Assembly: GCF_008974185.1 (NCBI RefSeq) | Contig: NZ_BKZP01000010.1 | Coordinates: forward strand, 35,420 to 99,419 | DNA: 64,000 bases | Direction of reading: 5' to 3' | DNA from: Weizmannia acidilactici | Lineage (GTDB): Bacteria > Bacillota > Bacilli > Bacillales > Bacillaceae_C | Notes under the pieces: generated by a model | Seen by the model: the letters and a program-made list of their open reading frames with translations, nothing else | What the model was told of the DNA's origin: nothing | Databases searched by the model: none | In this document: in pieces, positions 19,761 to 28,286 of the stretch | Position numbering within the stretch: the stretch's first letter is position 1 | Layout: each line of letters opens with the position of its first letter | Translations under genes and position numbers: made by a program

Positions 19761-19782
19761 AAACTGTAAGCACTTACAGTTT
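19761..19782 (-). promoter_or_regulatory. cre site (CcpA operator) before prpC
   Basis: A perfect 10-bp inverted repeat with two central bases (AAACTGTAAG-CA-CTTACAGTTT). Its core at 19765-19778, TGTAAGCACTTACA, differs by one base from the ideal CcpA-binding cre, so the methylcitrate operon is probably under carbon catabolite repression. Confidence 0.8.
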
Positions 19783-19894
19783 GGTACAAAAAAAGATGCG
19801 CTGTTGCCAAAATCCCTGATGCCTTTCATAAAAAACATATCATAACATTTGCAAAATTACAACGTTCCGGGGGCTGCATCCGCTTTTTCCAGGT

Positions 19895-19920
19895 CAAAAA
19901 ACCGCTGACAGGGGCAGCGG
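19895..19920 (-). terminator. Terminator-like hairpin between prpC and the DUF956 gene
   Basis: CCGCTG (19902-19907) pairs with CAGCGG (19915-19920), and the minus-strand transcript has a T run at about 19901-19896. It may be a back-up terminator for transcription arriving from the mannose-PTS side. The rest of the 19783-20034 gap shows nothing else. Confidence 0.5.
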
Positions 19921-19994
19921 ACCCGTTCCAGTACCGGATAAAAACAGCCGGCGTTTATTATCTGGTTCCACGACAAACATGCCGTCTCAGGCAG

Positions 19995-20024
19995 ATAAAA
20001 AAAGACAAGTTTCAACCTGTCTTC
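19995..20024 (-). terminator. Terminator of the DUF956 gene
   Basis: On the minus strand AAGACAGG pairs with the complementary CTTGTCTT around a short loop, followed by a run of seven Ts. It begins about ten bases after the stop of the DUF956 gene. Confidence 0.7.
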
Positions 20025-20034
20025 ATATAAAAAA

Positions 20035-20415
20035 CTATTTCTTTTTAAATTTAAACAGATGCTTCAAGCCGCGTTTCACAACCTGAAAGAAACTTAATGA
20101 TTTAACCATATGATTTGGGTCAACGTATTCACGAATCGCTCTTAAAACTTTTTTTGGATCCCTGGAAGAAAAAGTAAACATCCCGTTTCGCTTCGTTTTA
20201 ATCGCAAAACGGGGAATCCATTTTCCTCTGAACATGACGGATGCGATCACGTAATCCACTTCTTCCCACGGAATTTGAATAAATTTTCGTGCATCACGGT
20301 CATTGTAGAATTCAAATCCTTTATCTCCAATCATGATCTTACCATAATCTGCAAGTCCCATATGTGAGGTTGCATTCGTGACTAAATCGACTTTTGTGTT
20401 GATTGATTGGACCAT
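20035..20415 (-). CDS. DUF956 (ManO-like) protein
   Basis: A 126-residue soluble protein of the DUF956 family, almost always encoded with mannose-family PTS genes in Firmicutes and sometimes called ManO. Seen here: NTKVDLVTNATSHMGLADYG near the start, GDKGFEFYNDRDARKFIQIP near residue 31 and FTFSSRDPKKVLRAIREYV near residue 78. Regulation of the transporter or its operon has been proposed for the family, with no firm mechanism. A terminator lies between this gene and manZ, so it may be made by read-through or from its own promoter. Confidence 0.8.
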   Translation of the reverse strand: MVQSINTKVDLVTNATSHMGLADYGKIMIGDKGFEFYNDRDARKFIQIPWEEVDYVIASVMFRGKWIPRFAIKTKRNGMFTFSSRDPKKVLRAIREYVDPNHMVKSLSFFQVVKRGLKHLFKFKKK

Positions 20416-20600
20416 TTGATCTACTCCATTTCTTACCTTTAATCATTATTTATTATAAAGCGGGTTAATGCTTTAAGCAAAAGATACCGGAAAAAGTGCT
20501 GGGCAGCCGCTAATACCGTATTCATCATAATTCGCTTCGTACCGTGTTTTCAGGACATATTTACAAGCCGGTTTCCACCATCCATTATTATTTGATTTTG

Positions 20601-20626
20601 AAAAAGCCCGGGCAAAAGCCCAGGCA
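20601..20626 (-). terminator. Terminator after manZ
   Basis: On the minus strand GCCTGGGC and GCCCGGGC (one G-U pair) enclose a TTTT loop, followed by a T run. It separates manZ from the DUF956 gene. Confidence 0.75.
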
Positions 20627-20633
20627 TTTTTTG

Positions 20634-21545
20634 TTACATCAAGTGGATTAAGTGGAAGACGATACCAACCACGAACAACCCGAGAATCATGATAATCGGA
20701 GATACTTTCTTTTTCAGCAACCACATGCAAAGAAGTGTTAACAGCAGTGCAGCCAGGCCAGGAATTAAGCTGTCCAAGTTGTCTTGTAAAGTTGTTACCT
20801 TCGTGGAATCCAATGAAAGTCCGGCAGCTTGTTGTTCCAGCGCGGATTTAATTCCCTGTGCTCCGGAAGGTAAATTATCCCAGTCAATATACGCGCCTTT
20901 ATCGAGTTTAACTTTAGATACAATTGGCGTGAATTTTATCGATACCCAGCGGTTAACCAATGAACCCAGAATGAACATACCAAGAATAGATGCACCTTTT
21001 GTAATATCCTGAAGTATTCCGCCGGACAAGTCTTCCGTAATTCTGGAACCGGCTTTGTAACCAAATTCCTGTGTATACCACATGAATGCCATACGGATAA
21101 TATTCCAAGCAACAAAGTAGATGATCGGGCCAAGGATGTTACCGGTAATTGCAAGAGAAGCTGCTAACGCACCAAGGATTGGTTTAACTGTGAACCAGAA
21201 AACCGGGTCCCCGATACCAGCCAAAGGCCCCATCATACCGACTTTAACCCCTTGAATGGCTACATCGTCAACCGGTGCCCCATTAGCACGTTCTTCTTCA
21301 AGTGCCAGCGTTACACCAATAATCGGTGAAGCAACGTAAGGGTGAGTATTAAAGAACTCCAGGTGACGTTGCAGTGCAGCAGCACGATCTTCTTTTGTTT
21401 TATATAATTTTTTGATGGCAGGAATCATTGTATATGCCCAGCCGCCGTTTTGCATACGTTCATAGTTCCAGGAACCTTGGATGAAAGTTGAACGCCACCA
21501 TACAGAAATACGATCTCTTCTAGATAATTTTAATTCTTGAGCCAT
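20634..21545 (-). CDS. manZ: Mannose-family PTS component IID
   Basis: Membrane subunit IID of the mannose/fructose/sorbose PTS (303 residues). Typical motifs: RRSTFIQGSWNYERMQNGG-type start region (here SVWWRSTFIQGSWNYERMQN near residue 15), FNTHPYVASPIIGVTLALEE near residue 63 and KVGMMGPLAGIGDPVFWFT near residue 100. The start is the ATG at 21545 (MAQELKLSRRDR); the in-frame TTG at 21578 lies inside the end of manY and is less likely. With IIC it forms the sugar channel. Fourth gene of the sigma-54 operon. Confidence 0.95.
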   Translation of the reverse strand: MAQELKLSRRDRISVWWRSTFIQGSWNYERMQNGGWAYTMIPAIKKLYKTKEDRAAALQRHLEFFNTHPYVASPIIGVTLALEEERANGAPVDDVAIQGVKVGMMGPLAGIGDPVFWFTVKPILGALAASLAITGNILGPIIYFVAWNIIRMAFMWYTQEFGYKAGSRITEDLSGGILQDITKGASILGMFILGSLVNRWVSIKFTPIVSKVKLDKGAYIDWDNLPSGAQGIKSALEQQAAGLSLDSTKVTTLQDNLDSLIPGLAALLLTLLCMWLLKKKVSPIIMILGLFVVGIVFHLIHLM

Positions 21546-21564
21546 TTTCCTGTCCGCCTCCTTC

Positions 21565-22374
21565 TTAGTAATTGTCAATAATATCGCCTAACGGATCGCC
21601 GATGTTTGCGTTTCCGCCGCCATTACCTGAACCGCCTTGTTTCGAAAGCGCTAAATAGATGAGAGCGAGTGCGATACCGATACCGCCAAGACCGATAAGT
21701 GTGATCGAAGAAACAGTCGCTAATACAAAACCAATAATGAAGAACGGCCATACTTCCCGTGTCGCCATCATGTTAATAACCATTGCATAACCAACGGCTA
21801 CGACCATGCCCCCGCCGATGGATAAACCGTCTGTCAGCCAGGTTGGCATTGCTTCAAGCAAGCCTCTAACCGGTCCTGCACCAATCGCCAGAATTAATGC
21901 AGCCGGAATGGCAATACGCAAACCTTGCATGCAGATCGCAACGATGTGCCAGAATTCAACTTTGCCGATACTTCCTTCTTTCGCTGCAGCATCCATAAAG
22001 TGTACAAATGCTGTTGCAATTGTACGGCAGATGATGGTCAATAACAAACCTGCAACGGCAAGCGGAACGGCAATTGCAATTGCTGAAGATACACCGGCTT
22101 TACCTGCCCCGCTTAAAACTAAAATAATTGCTGATGCAACAGATGCCAGTGCAGCATCTGGCGCTACGGCAGCCCCGATGTTTGCCCAACCTAAAGCGAT
22201 CATTTGAAGCGTACCGCCCAGGATAACACATGGTACTAAGTTTCCTGTAACTAGGCCTATTAACGTACAGGCAATAATTGGTTGGTGGAAGTGGAATTCA
22301 TCCAAAATGCCTTCCATACCAGCTAAAAATGCTACGATAAAGACTAGTATCATTTGGACAATATTCAAATCCAT
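21565..22374 (-). CDS. manY: Mannose-family PTS component IIC
   Basis: Membrane subunit IIC (269 residues) of the mannose-family PTS, with multiple hydrophobic segments. Family stretches include FLAGMEGILDEFHFHQPIIA near residue 16, VTGNLVPCVILGGTLQMIAL near residue 42 and GWANIGAAVAPDAALASVAS near residue 62. It pairs with IID to move hexose across the membrane while IIAB phosphorylates it. It lies 30 bases after manX and 19 bases before manZ. Confidence 0.95.
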   Translation of the reverse strand: MDLNIVQMILVFIVAFLAGMEGILDEFHFHQPIIACTLIGLVTGNLVPCVILGGTLQMIALGWANIGAAVAPDAALASVASAIILVLSGAGKAGVSSAIAIAVPLAVAGLLLTIICRTIATAFVHFMDAAAKEGSIGKVEFWHIVAICMQGLRIAIPAALILAIGAGPVRGLLEAMPTWLTDGLSIGGGMVVAVGYAMVINMMATREVWPFFIIGFVLATVSSITLIGLGGIGIALALIYLALSKQGGSGNGGGNANIGDPLGDIIDNY

Positions 22375-22404
22375 AATTATTATTCCTCCCTTTTCTCCTG
22401 ATGA

Positions 22405-23382
22405 TCAGGATTTATTTTGTTTGTTTAACTCTTCTTGAGCTCTCCTGATAATTTCGTCCATGTCGCCTTTTGAATCACTCGGCACTTTACGCACATCGAA
22501 ATTCACACCAAGCTGTTTTAACTTGTTGAATGTGTCGATATCATCCTGGCTGAAGGCCAGTACTTTATTCGGCTGAACTTTACCAGGCGAGTGTGCCATG
22601 GAACCGACGTTGATGGTCTTCAATGGAACGCCGCCTTCAACCGCTCTGAGCGCATCCTGCGGGTTTTCAAAAAGAAGCAGTGCGCGCTGGCCGCCGAAGT
22701 GCTGATCATCTTTTGCAAGTTCGATCATTTTAGCGACAGGAACAACGTGTGCTTTTACACCAGGAGGCGCAGCCTGCTGGATTAATTTCTTACGAAGATC
22801 ATCTTTCGCAACTGCATCCGATACAACAATGATCCGTGTAGGCCGTGTTGTTTTTGTCCAGGCAGTTGCGACTTGTCCGTGAAGCAGACGGGAGTCGATC
22901 CGTGCCAGTACGTATTCAAACTTACCAGGAGCGCCTACATTGGACGGACCTGCAGCAGCTTTAGCAGCTGGTGCTGCCGGTTCCAGACTTTCCGGTCTTA
23001 CTTTAACCCCTTCTTTACCTGCGCCCAAAATATGCGCAGCAATTTCATGCGCTGTATTCATGGAGAAGCGCGATGCAAAAGCTTCTATTAACATTGGTAA
23101 ATTTAAACCGGCAACGATTGCCCATTTGTCTTTATGTTCTTCAAACAAACTGTTCGCCTGATTGAACGGAGTTCCACCCCAAAGATCGACTAAGAATAAT
23201 ACTTCATCCTGGTTGTCGAAAGAGGCGATTGCTTCTTTCATTTTTGTCTTTACATCATCAGGTCCTTCGCTCGGCATTAATGTAACGGCTTTTACATTTT
23301 CCTGTTCCCCGAAAATCATTGATCCGGATTGCAGGATACCATTGGCAAATTCACCGTGAGTAGCAATGATAATCCCTACCAT
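22405..23382 (-). CDS. manX: Mannose-family PTS component IIAB
   Basis: Fused cytoplasmic IIA and IIB domains (325 residues). IIA spans about residues 1-130 with the phosphorylated histidine H9 in IIIATHGEFANG. An Ala/Pro/Gly-rich linker follows (about 131-155). IIB spans about 156-320 with its phosphorylated histidine H168 in ARIDSRLLHGQVATAW. Phosphate passes from HPr to IIA, IIB and then the sugar entering through IIC/IID. The two-domain fusion marks the glucose/mannose (ManLMN-like) subclass, whereas B. subtilis LevDE keeps the domains on separate proteins. Mannose, glucose or glucosamine are plausible substrates. Confidence 0.95.
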   Translation of the reverse strand: MVGIIIATHGEFANGILQSGSMIFGEQENVKAVTLMPSEGPDDVKTKMKEAIASFDNQDEVLFLVDLWGGTPFNQANSLFEEHKDKWAIVAGLNLPMLIEAFASRFSMNTAHEIAAHILGAGKEGVKVRPESLEPAAPAAKAAAGPSNVGAPGKFEYVLARIDSRLLHGQVATAWTKTTRPTRIIVVSDAVAKDDLRKKLIQQAAPPGVKAHVVPVAKMIELAKDDQHFGGQRALLLFENPQDALRAVEGGVPLKTINVGSMAHSPGKVQPNKVLAFSQDDIDTFNKLKQLGVNFDVRKVPSDSKGDMDEIIRRAQEELNKQNKS

Positions 23383-23458
23383 CTTCTTACCTCCTTATAA
23401 TTATTGTTACAGCTTAAAGAATCATATAAATAGTTATAAAAAAACCTGTAACCAAAAT

Positions 23459-23965
23459 TCATTCATGCAGCAACTTTTCTTTTTTGATCAGTTGCATCAG
23501 ATCCGTTTTCCGATCTGCAGGTACTTGGCGGATTTCAAGCTCGATCCCCAGATTGGCCAACTTTACAAAGGCTTGAACATCCTCATTATCCAGGGAAATA
23601 AAATTTGTGACCATCTTTTTGCCTTCAGAAAAACGCATCCCGCCGATATTAACCGATTTTAAATGAACACCTGCGAGGACTACTTCCAGTACATCTTGTG
23701 GTGAAGCAAACAACAACATAATCTTCGTCCCGTCAAACAGTCCGCTTTGATCGATATCAATCAGTTTTTGTTTCGTAATGACGTGGGATTTGATGCTTGG
23801 TGGTGTAGCTTGTTTCAATAGAAACTTTCGCAACTCATCATGGGCGGCTTCATCACTGACCACTAAAATTCGTTCGATTCCCGTTGCCTTCGACCAGGCA
23901 GTAGCAAGCTGGCCATGAATCAAACGGTCATCAATACGAGTGAGTCGTATATCCATTCTCATCCC
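23459..23965 (-). CDS. Extra stand-alone PTS IIB (mannose family)
   Basis: A 168-residue IIB domain encoded first in the operon, ahead of the fused IIAB. Its active-site motif is TRIDDRLIHGQLATAWSK near residue 6, containing the expected histidine. Later motifs ILVVSDEAAHDELRKFLLKQ and LKSVNIGGMRFSEGKK match the family. The start at 23965 (MRMDIRL) has GGAGG four bases upstream; the ATG two codons later at 23959 is also possible. An additional IIB beside a complete IIAB-IIC-IID set could give an alternative phosphate route or signal to LevR. That role is inferred. Confidence 0.9.
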   Translation of the reverse strand, partial: GMRMDIRLTRIDDRLIHGQLATAWSKATGIERILVVSDEAAHDELRKFLLKQATPPSIKSHVITKQKLIDIDQSGLFDGTKIMLLFASPQDVLEVVLAGVHLKSVNIGGMRFSEGKKMVTNFISLDNEDVQAFVKLANLGIELEIRQVPADRKTDLMQLIKKEKLLHE

Positions 23966-24162
23966 ACCTCCAACTGTAAGCCTGTTCACTACTGAACTTT
24001 TTCTTGAAGGCCTCGGCGGATTTTCTCCGGCTTTCCATCAAGGGATAATACCGACAAGTCGGATCAAGCGATTTTCTTTATCTCATTTTCCGCCATAAGG
24101 TAGAAAAAATTCTTCTGCAAATTTTGTTGATTTACCTCTTTTGCTTTTCTGCCTTTTTATAA

Positions 24163-24179
24163 TGCAAGATGCGTGCCAA
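24163..24179 (-). promoter_or_regulatory. Sigma-54 (-24/-12) promoter of the mannose PTS operon
   Basis: The minus strand reads TTGGCAC-GCATC-TTGCA, an exact fit to the sigma-54 -24/-12 consensus with correct spacing. It lies about 200 bases before the first PTS gene, and the neighbouring gene encodes a LevR-type sigma-54 activator, so the two lines of evidence agree. Confidence 0.92.
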
Positions 24180-24435
24180 CTTTTGAGTATCAATGTCGAA
24201 TCTTGACGTATAAGCGTTTTCTGAAAAACCTTTCATGCTTATAATACACAAACACCCTTTTTAATACACATTAAAAATGTATTTCATCTTTCATTTTTAT
24301 TACTGTATTAAAAAAGCCCGCGATATCATTTTGATACTTTGATCTTAAACATGTATTCTGTATCGCAAACAAACGATTTCCGGCATCTGTTGAAAAAAGA
24401 AATTCCTGGCAAGTTCCTGTTCTTTTTTGACGATA

Positions 24436-25190
24436 ATCGAGTAGGAGGAGGTGACTAGCCCCCGTCCTCTCACACCACCGTACGTACGGTTCCGTATACG
24501 GCGGTTCAATCAAATAAATGACGCTTGTCACAATACTTTTCATACAGGCTTTTCAGTCCTTGGTGATTTCAGTAGGAGTTACCAAGGGTTTTGTGTAATA
24601 TTGGACTTTTAGAAATTCGCCAATATGCTTTCCTTGAGTTTCCCCCTCAATGACCCATTTGTATCCTCTTTCAATAAACCTGTTCTGGCTCCACCCTCTT
24701 GAGGTCCCTCATGGAATTCACCACTACTTTCCTCAAGTAAGTCCACTACGGATTGTCTGTGTCATTGCCATACAGAATTTCCAGACGAAAACTTCTCTTT
24801 GATTGTTCAGTCCTTCCAAAACGGGAGCGACCCGTATTGTACTATGACCTCTGCTGACTTCTGACTGTTCAATAACCTATCACTAGGCTAGTTACCAACT
24901 TAGTCGGCGTACCAGTCAGACCTCCCTGGGTAAGACTGCACTCTTTCCTCCACCTATCTGCCTCATTTACTCTGTATCACCTTTGGCAGTATGGACTTTA
25001 CTTTGTTCGGCAAGCTCATCCAATGATACCTAGCCTTGTATGAGGTTCGTGTTCCTCAAGAATCGGAGGTTTGCCGCTCGCTTCCTTCAGATTCCGCATC
25101 ACTACGGACACCCTTGCGTTAGGCTATCGCTACTACTGCCTTCGCGATTCGGGACTTTCACCCTATAGAGTGCAGCCACGCCAGGCGCAC
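24436..25190 (-). mobile_element. ORF-less group IIC intron
   Basis: The minus strand begins GTGCGCC at 25190 and continues with GGGTGAAAGTCCCGAA, AGCCTAACGCAAGGGTGTCC and GCTAGGTATCATTGGATGAG. I recall this order from the Oceanobacillus iheyensis group IIC intron. Domain V occupies about 24507-24474 (GAACCGCCGTATACGG then AACCGTACGTACGGTGGT), followed by a GC-rich domain VI ending near TACTCGAT. The intron sits one base after the T run of the levR terminator, the usual target of group IIC introns. At about 755 bases it lacks the roughly 1.2-kb maturase reading frame; only a C-terminal remnant remains. The 3' boundary is approximate. Confidence 0.88.
24506..24634 (-). pseudogene. Remnant of intron-encoded maturase C-terminus
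   Basis: Within domain IV the minus strand reads RKAYWRISKSPILHKTLGN, SY, a TGA where the family normally has tryptophan, then NHQGLKSLYEKYCDKRHLFD and a stop at the edge of domain V. This is the typical C-terminal tail of group IIC intron reverse transcriptase/maturases. The reverse transcriptase and thumb domains are absent. Confidence 0.75.
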
Positions 25191-25191
25191 T

Positions 25192-25231
25192 AAAAAAGCC
25201 TGTAAACAGCAGTTTTCCTCTGTTTACAGGC
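25192..25231 (-). terminator. Terminator of levR
   Basis: A perfect 12-bp stem (25198-25209 with 25220-25231, ten-base loop) followed on the minus strand by six Ts. It starts six bases after the levR stop and abuts the group II intron. Confidence 0.9.
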
Positions 25232-25236
25232 AAAAA

Positions 25237-28101
25237 TCACTGCACACCCGCCGTCTGCCGGGAGGATAAATTGTCGATCATATCGACAATATAATACAGT
25301 TCATCATCCGAAAGCTTCAGTTTCAGCTGGTCTTCAAAAATTTTCGCTGCTTTTTTATAACTTTCTTTCTTCTCTTCTTTTTCCGGGGTAATTTCATTTT
25401 TATAAATGAGTCCGGCATGTGTGACCACTCTTTCCAGCGCACATCCGATATGAATATTCATATTGATTTTCGAAGCGTTATTAAACGGCCTTTCGGCAAG
25501 CCTTTCAATAGAAGATACAAACTCCGTTATTGCGCCGACCACTTTTTTTGGATTTAAAAATGTTAAAAATTCATTCAGGCTTTCTTCCGTCATTTCACGC
25601 ACCATTGCCGGAGACCTTGGCGGCGTCTGCAGCAGCTGCTGATTTTGGATGAGATGCATAACCTGTGCTTCCCCGTCGCCCATAAACAAGGCCTCTACCG
25701 GAATAAACGGGGCATGTACTTTCGGATCGACAATTCCGACGGTTAGAAGAATGTCATACTTATGCATATACGTTTCTTTTTTATCTTCAACTTCATTAAT
25801 CTGCAGCGGAATCACGGTTATGTCGCTTCTGCCGATGTTTTTGAGCAATTGCTCGACAAGCTGTTTCAGTTTTTCCGCCGTCCCTTCCCCGGTTGAGCAG
25901 ACGGAAAGGATGGCCGGCGGTTTTTGCGGCTGCCTTGTTTCCTCTGTTTTCTGCTCCACCTGGTAAGATCCGTAGCCGCGGAAATCTTTTAACGACTCGT
26001 AAATATCTTCAAGGTCCATTTCCATAATGGTCGCTTTGCGGATCGCCTCAATGACAAGCGCCGTTGTGACCATATCGATTGTCCGTGTTTTGATGCCCGT
26101 TTCCTGTGTAATAATATCGCCAAAACCAGTCAGAGACCCCATATCGACAAGCAGCAGCACGCCTTTTCCCATGTCAATTTCTTTCACCCGTTTTTTCATT
26201 TCTTCCAACACATATTTTGGGCTCATATCAAGCGGCATATCGATGCTGTCGACGTTTGATTCGCCAAGCAGGCTCTTTACCACGCTCACCATACTGCTTG
26301 CTGTGCTGCTCCCGTGGGCGGCAACAAGAATGGCGACCTGTTCGGCTTTTTGGTCGTCCAAAAGTGACGTGAGCAGGATCGTCAAGTACATTGCTTCTTT
26401 AACCGGCACATGGACGCGGTACCTTTTTTCGATCATTTTGCAAATGTCAAGAGACAACTGGTACTCTTCCGGGCGGTCATTGATCACATTTTCGATATTT
26501 GTATAATTGGCGACCTGCTGGTTTTTCACCCGCTTCAGGAAAGAAGTCAAATGCAGGCTGAACGCAAACAGAAAGCGGTCATTGACTTTGCGTTTCAGCC
26601 GTTTTTCCACAATTTCCTGCACTTCCTCGCTGAAATCAAGAATATCTTCACTCACGATTTTTAAAATTTTCTCGCGGTTCAGTGCATTGCTGGAAAACTT
26701 ATTGTAAAACTTATTCAAGTGGATATCAATATCCAGTTTTAAAAACCGGTTGATGTCTTCATCCGAAACATCCTGATCCATCATAAAGCTGACTTTATCC
26801 CCGATAATATTGTATAAGTTGAAATCGGGTTCATAAGGGTCCTCTTCAAAGAGCGCCTTGTTTTCCCCTTCCGGATACACTGTCAAATACGAATCAATCA
26901 ACTCCGACAGTTCCTGAATTTCCTGCCGCTTCCTACTCAAATAGAAAAAGCCGTTTTTCAGTTCGGAAGGCAGGTCTTTAAAGTTGATAGTAATGACATC
27001 ATCGTTCAGGCAATGCAAAAATCCGTTGGCGCACACAAGCTGGATGTTCGATTTCAGTTGCCCGACATTTCCGTATGAAGTATTCCCGATTAAAGCTTTC
27101 ATCGATTCCGCATCAATCTTAATCGGCTTTTGGACGCGATTTGCTTCGATAGCAAGCAGGAACTTCAGGATTTCGATTTTATCTTTTGCAGGCCGCTCTT
27201 CAAAGGACGGAATCCGGATCAGGATCGGAATCCGCCGGACAAATGTTTTTAATAATGAAGAATCCGGATCTTCCGTTGTCGCCCCGATAATCAGGACATT
27301 CGCTTTCCGGTTCCGTTCCGTTTCCCCAAGCTTCGCATACGTCCCTGTATCCATAAAATAAAACAACATTTCCTGGCCTTCAGGCGGGAGCCGGTGAATT
27401 TCATCAAGGAACAGCATGCCGCCGTCCGCTTTTGTGACAAGGCCGTCTTTTTCACTGTCAGCCCCCGTAAACGCACCCTTGGTATGGCCGAAAATATGGG
27501 AAAGCAAAAGCTGCGGGTTATTTGCGTAATCTGCGCAGTTAAACACGATAAATTGAGCATCTTCATCCATAAACGGCGCCGAAGATTTTGCATAATTAAA
27601 CATCATATTGGCAAACAGCGTTTTCCCGACACCGGTCTGCCCGACAATTAACGTATGGAGACCGTGCGGCGGATACAGGACCGCTGCCTTCGCCTGTTCA
27701 ACCTGCACTTTTAAGCTTGTTTTTGAACCGATTAGGTCATCAAAAGGATTCGGCTCTTCCGAAGCATCCGCATTTCCCTTTGCAGCGGGCCTTATTGTTG
27801 GAGATTGAAAGCTTAAAAGCTCGTTCATATTTTCATATTCATGCTGGTCATCCGGCAGTTTGCACCCCAGCAGTTTTTCGATGCTGCTTTTGACCAAATA
27901 ATGCACCGGCCGGCCTTTAATTTTGATGATGGAGTTTTGCCGCAGCAGTTTATTGAGTTCCGCGCTGACATTATTCCTTAAAATATCAAGATCGTTGGCA
28001 ATATCAGAAGCTGTAAACCCTTCCATGTGGACAAAGTCATCCAGCGTTTTTCCTTCTGACTGCTCAACCAGGTAGGCATAGATCCGATCAATACGCTTCA
28101 T
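25237..28101 (-). CDS. levR: LevR/ManR-type sigma-54 activator with PTS domains
   Basis: A 954-residue activator. N-terminal helix-turn-helix domain (about 1-75). AAA+ sigma-54-interaction domain (about 120-380) with Walker A GQTGVGKT (154-161), the sigma-54 contact loop GAFTGA (209-214) and Walker B FLDEIHRL (231-238). First PRD (about 450-580) with H461 and H517. IIA-Man-like domain with H596 in ILVAAHGSS. IIB-like domain with C735 in ILSVCSTGEG. Second PRD with H884 in MNIHIGCALERV. PTS phosphorylation of these residues should tune activation of the adjacent mannose PTS through the -24/-12 promoter at 24163-24179. An intron now lies between regulator and target promoter. Confidence 0.95.
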   Translation of the reverse strand: MKRIDRIYAYLVEQSEGKTLDDFVHMEGFTASDIANDLDILRNNVSAELNKLLRQNSIIKIKGRPVHYLVKSSIEKLLGCKLPDDQHEYENMNELLSFQSPTIRPAAKGNADASEEPNPFDDLIGSKTSLKVQVEQAKAAVLYPPHGLHTLIVGQTGVGKTLFANMMFNYAKSSAPFMDEDAQFIVFNCADYANNPQLLLSHIFGHTKGAFTGADSEKDGLVTKADGGMLFLDEIHRLPPEGQEMLFYFMDTGTYAKLGETERNRKANVLIIGATTEDPDSSLLKTFVRRIPILIRIPSFEERPAKDKIEILKFLLAIEANRVQKPIKIDAESMKALIGNTSYGNVGQLKSNIQLVCANGFLHCLNDDVITINFKDLPSELKNGFFYLSRKRQEIQELSELIDSYLTVYPEGENKALFEEDPYEPDFNLYNIIGDKVSFMMDQDVSDEDINRFLKLDIDIHLNKFYNKFSSNALNREKILKIVSEDILDFSEEVQEIVEKRLKRKVNDRFLFAFSLHLTSFLKRVKNQQVANYTNIENVINDRPEEYQLSLDICKMIEKRYRVHVPVKEAMYLTILLTSLLDDQKAEQVAILVAAHGSSTASSMVSVVKSLLGESNVDSIDMPLDMSPKYVLEEMKKRVKEIDMGKGVLLLVDMGSLTGFGDIITQETGIKTRTIDMVTTALVIEAIRKATIMEMDLEDIYESLKDFRGYGSYQVEQKTEETRQPQKPPAILSVCSTGEGTAEKLKQLVEQLLKNIGRSDITVIPLQINEVEDKKETYMHKYDILLTVGIVDPKVHAPFIPVEALFMGDGEAQVMHLIQNQQLLQTPPRSPAMVREMTEESLNEFLTFLNPKKVVGAITEFVSSIERLAERPFNNASKINMNIHIGCALERVVTHAGLIYKNEITPEKEEKKESYKKAAKIFEDQLKLKLSDDELYYIVDMIDNLSSRQTAGVQ

Positions 28102-28237
28102 GGTCCCACCTCAATTCAATTTTTATCCGTACTGTATCTTTATAGTATCACGAATGTATCAAATACGACAGTAGAAATGTATTATGATCGATAAAATTCA
28201 TAGATACACTTTTCCAGCCGCAGGAATGGCAGGAAGT

Positions 28238-28280
28238 AAAAAAAAGCGGCGCCGTATCAAAAAATTGAATTTGGCGCCGC
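28238..28280 (-). terminator. Terminator of the dynamin-like gene
   Basis: On the minus strand GCGGCGCC (28280-28273) pairs with GGCGCCGC (28253-28246), followed by a run of Ts. It begins about six bases after the stop. Confidence 0.85.
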
Positions 28281-28286
28281 CACGTT

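Noticed and set aside
24000..24160. Additional riboswitch in the leader of the mannose PTS operon
   Set aside because: Apart from the sigma-54 promoter no conserved RNA core was recognised.
24271..24543. 90-residue frame containing EPPYTEPYVRWCERTG
   Set aside because: It is translation of the group II intron domain V and VI region, a common false gene call.
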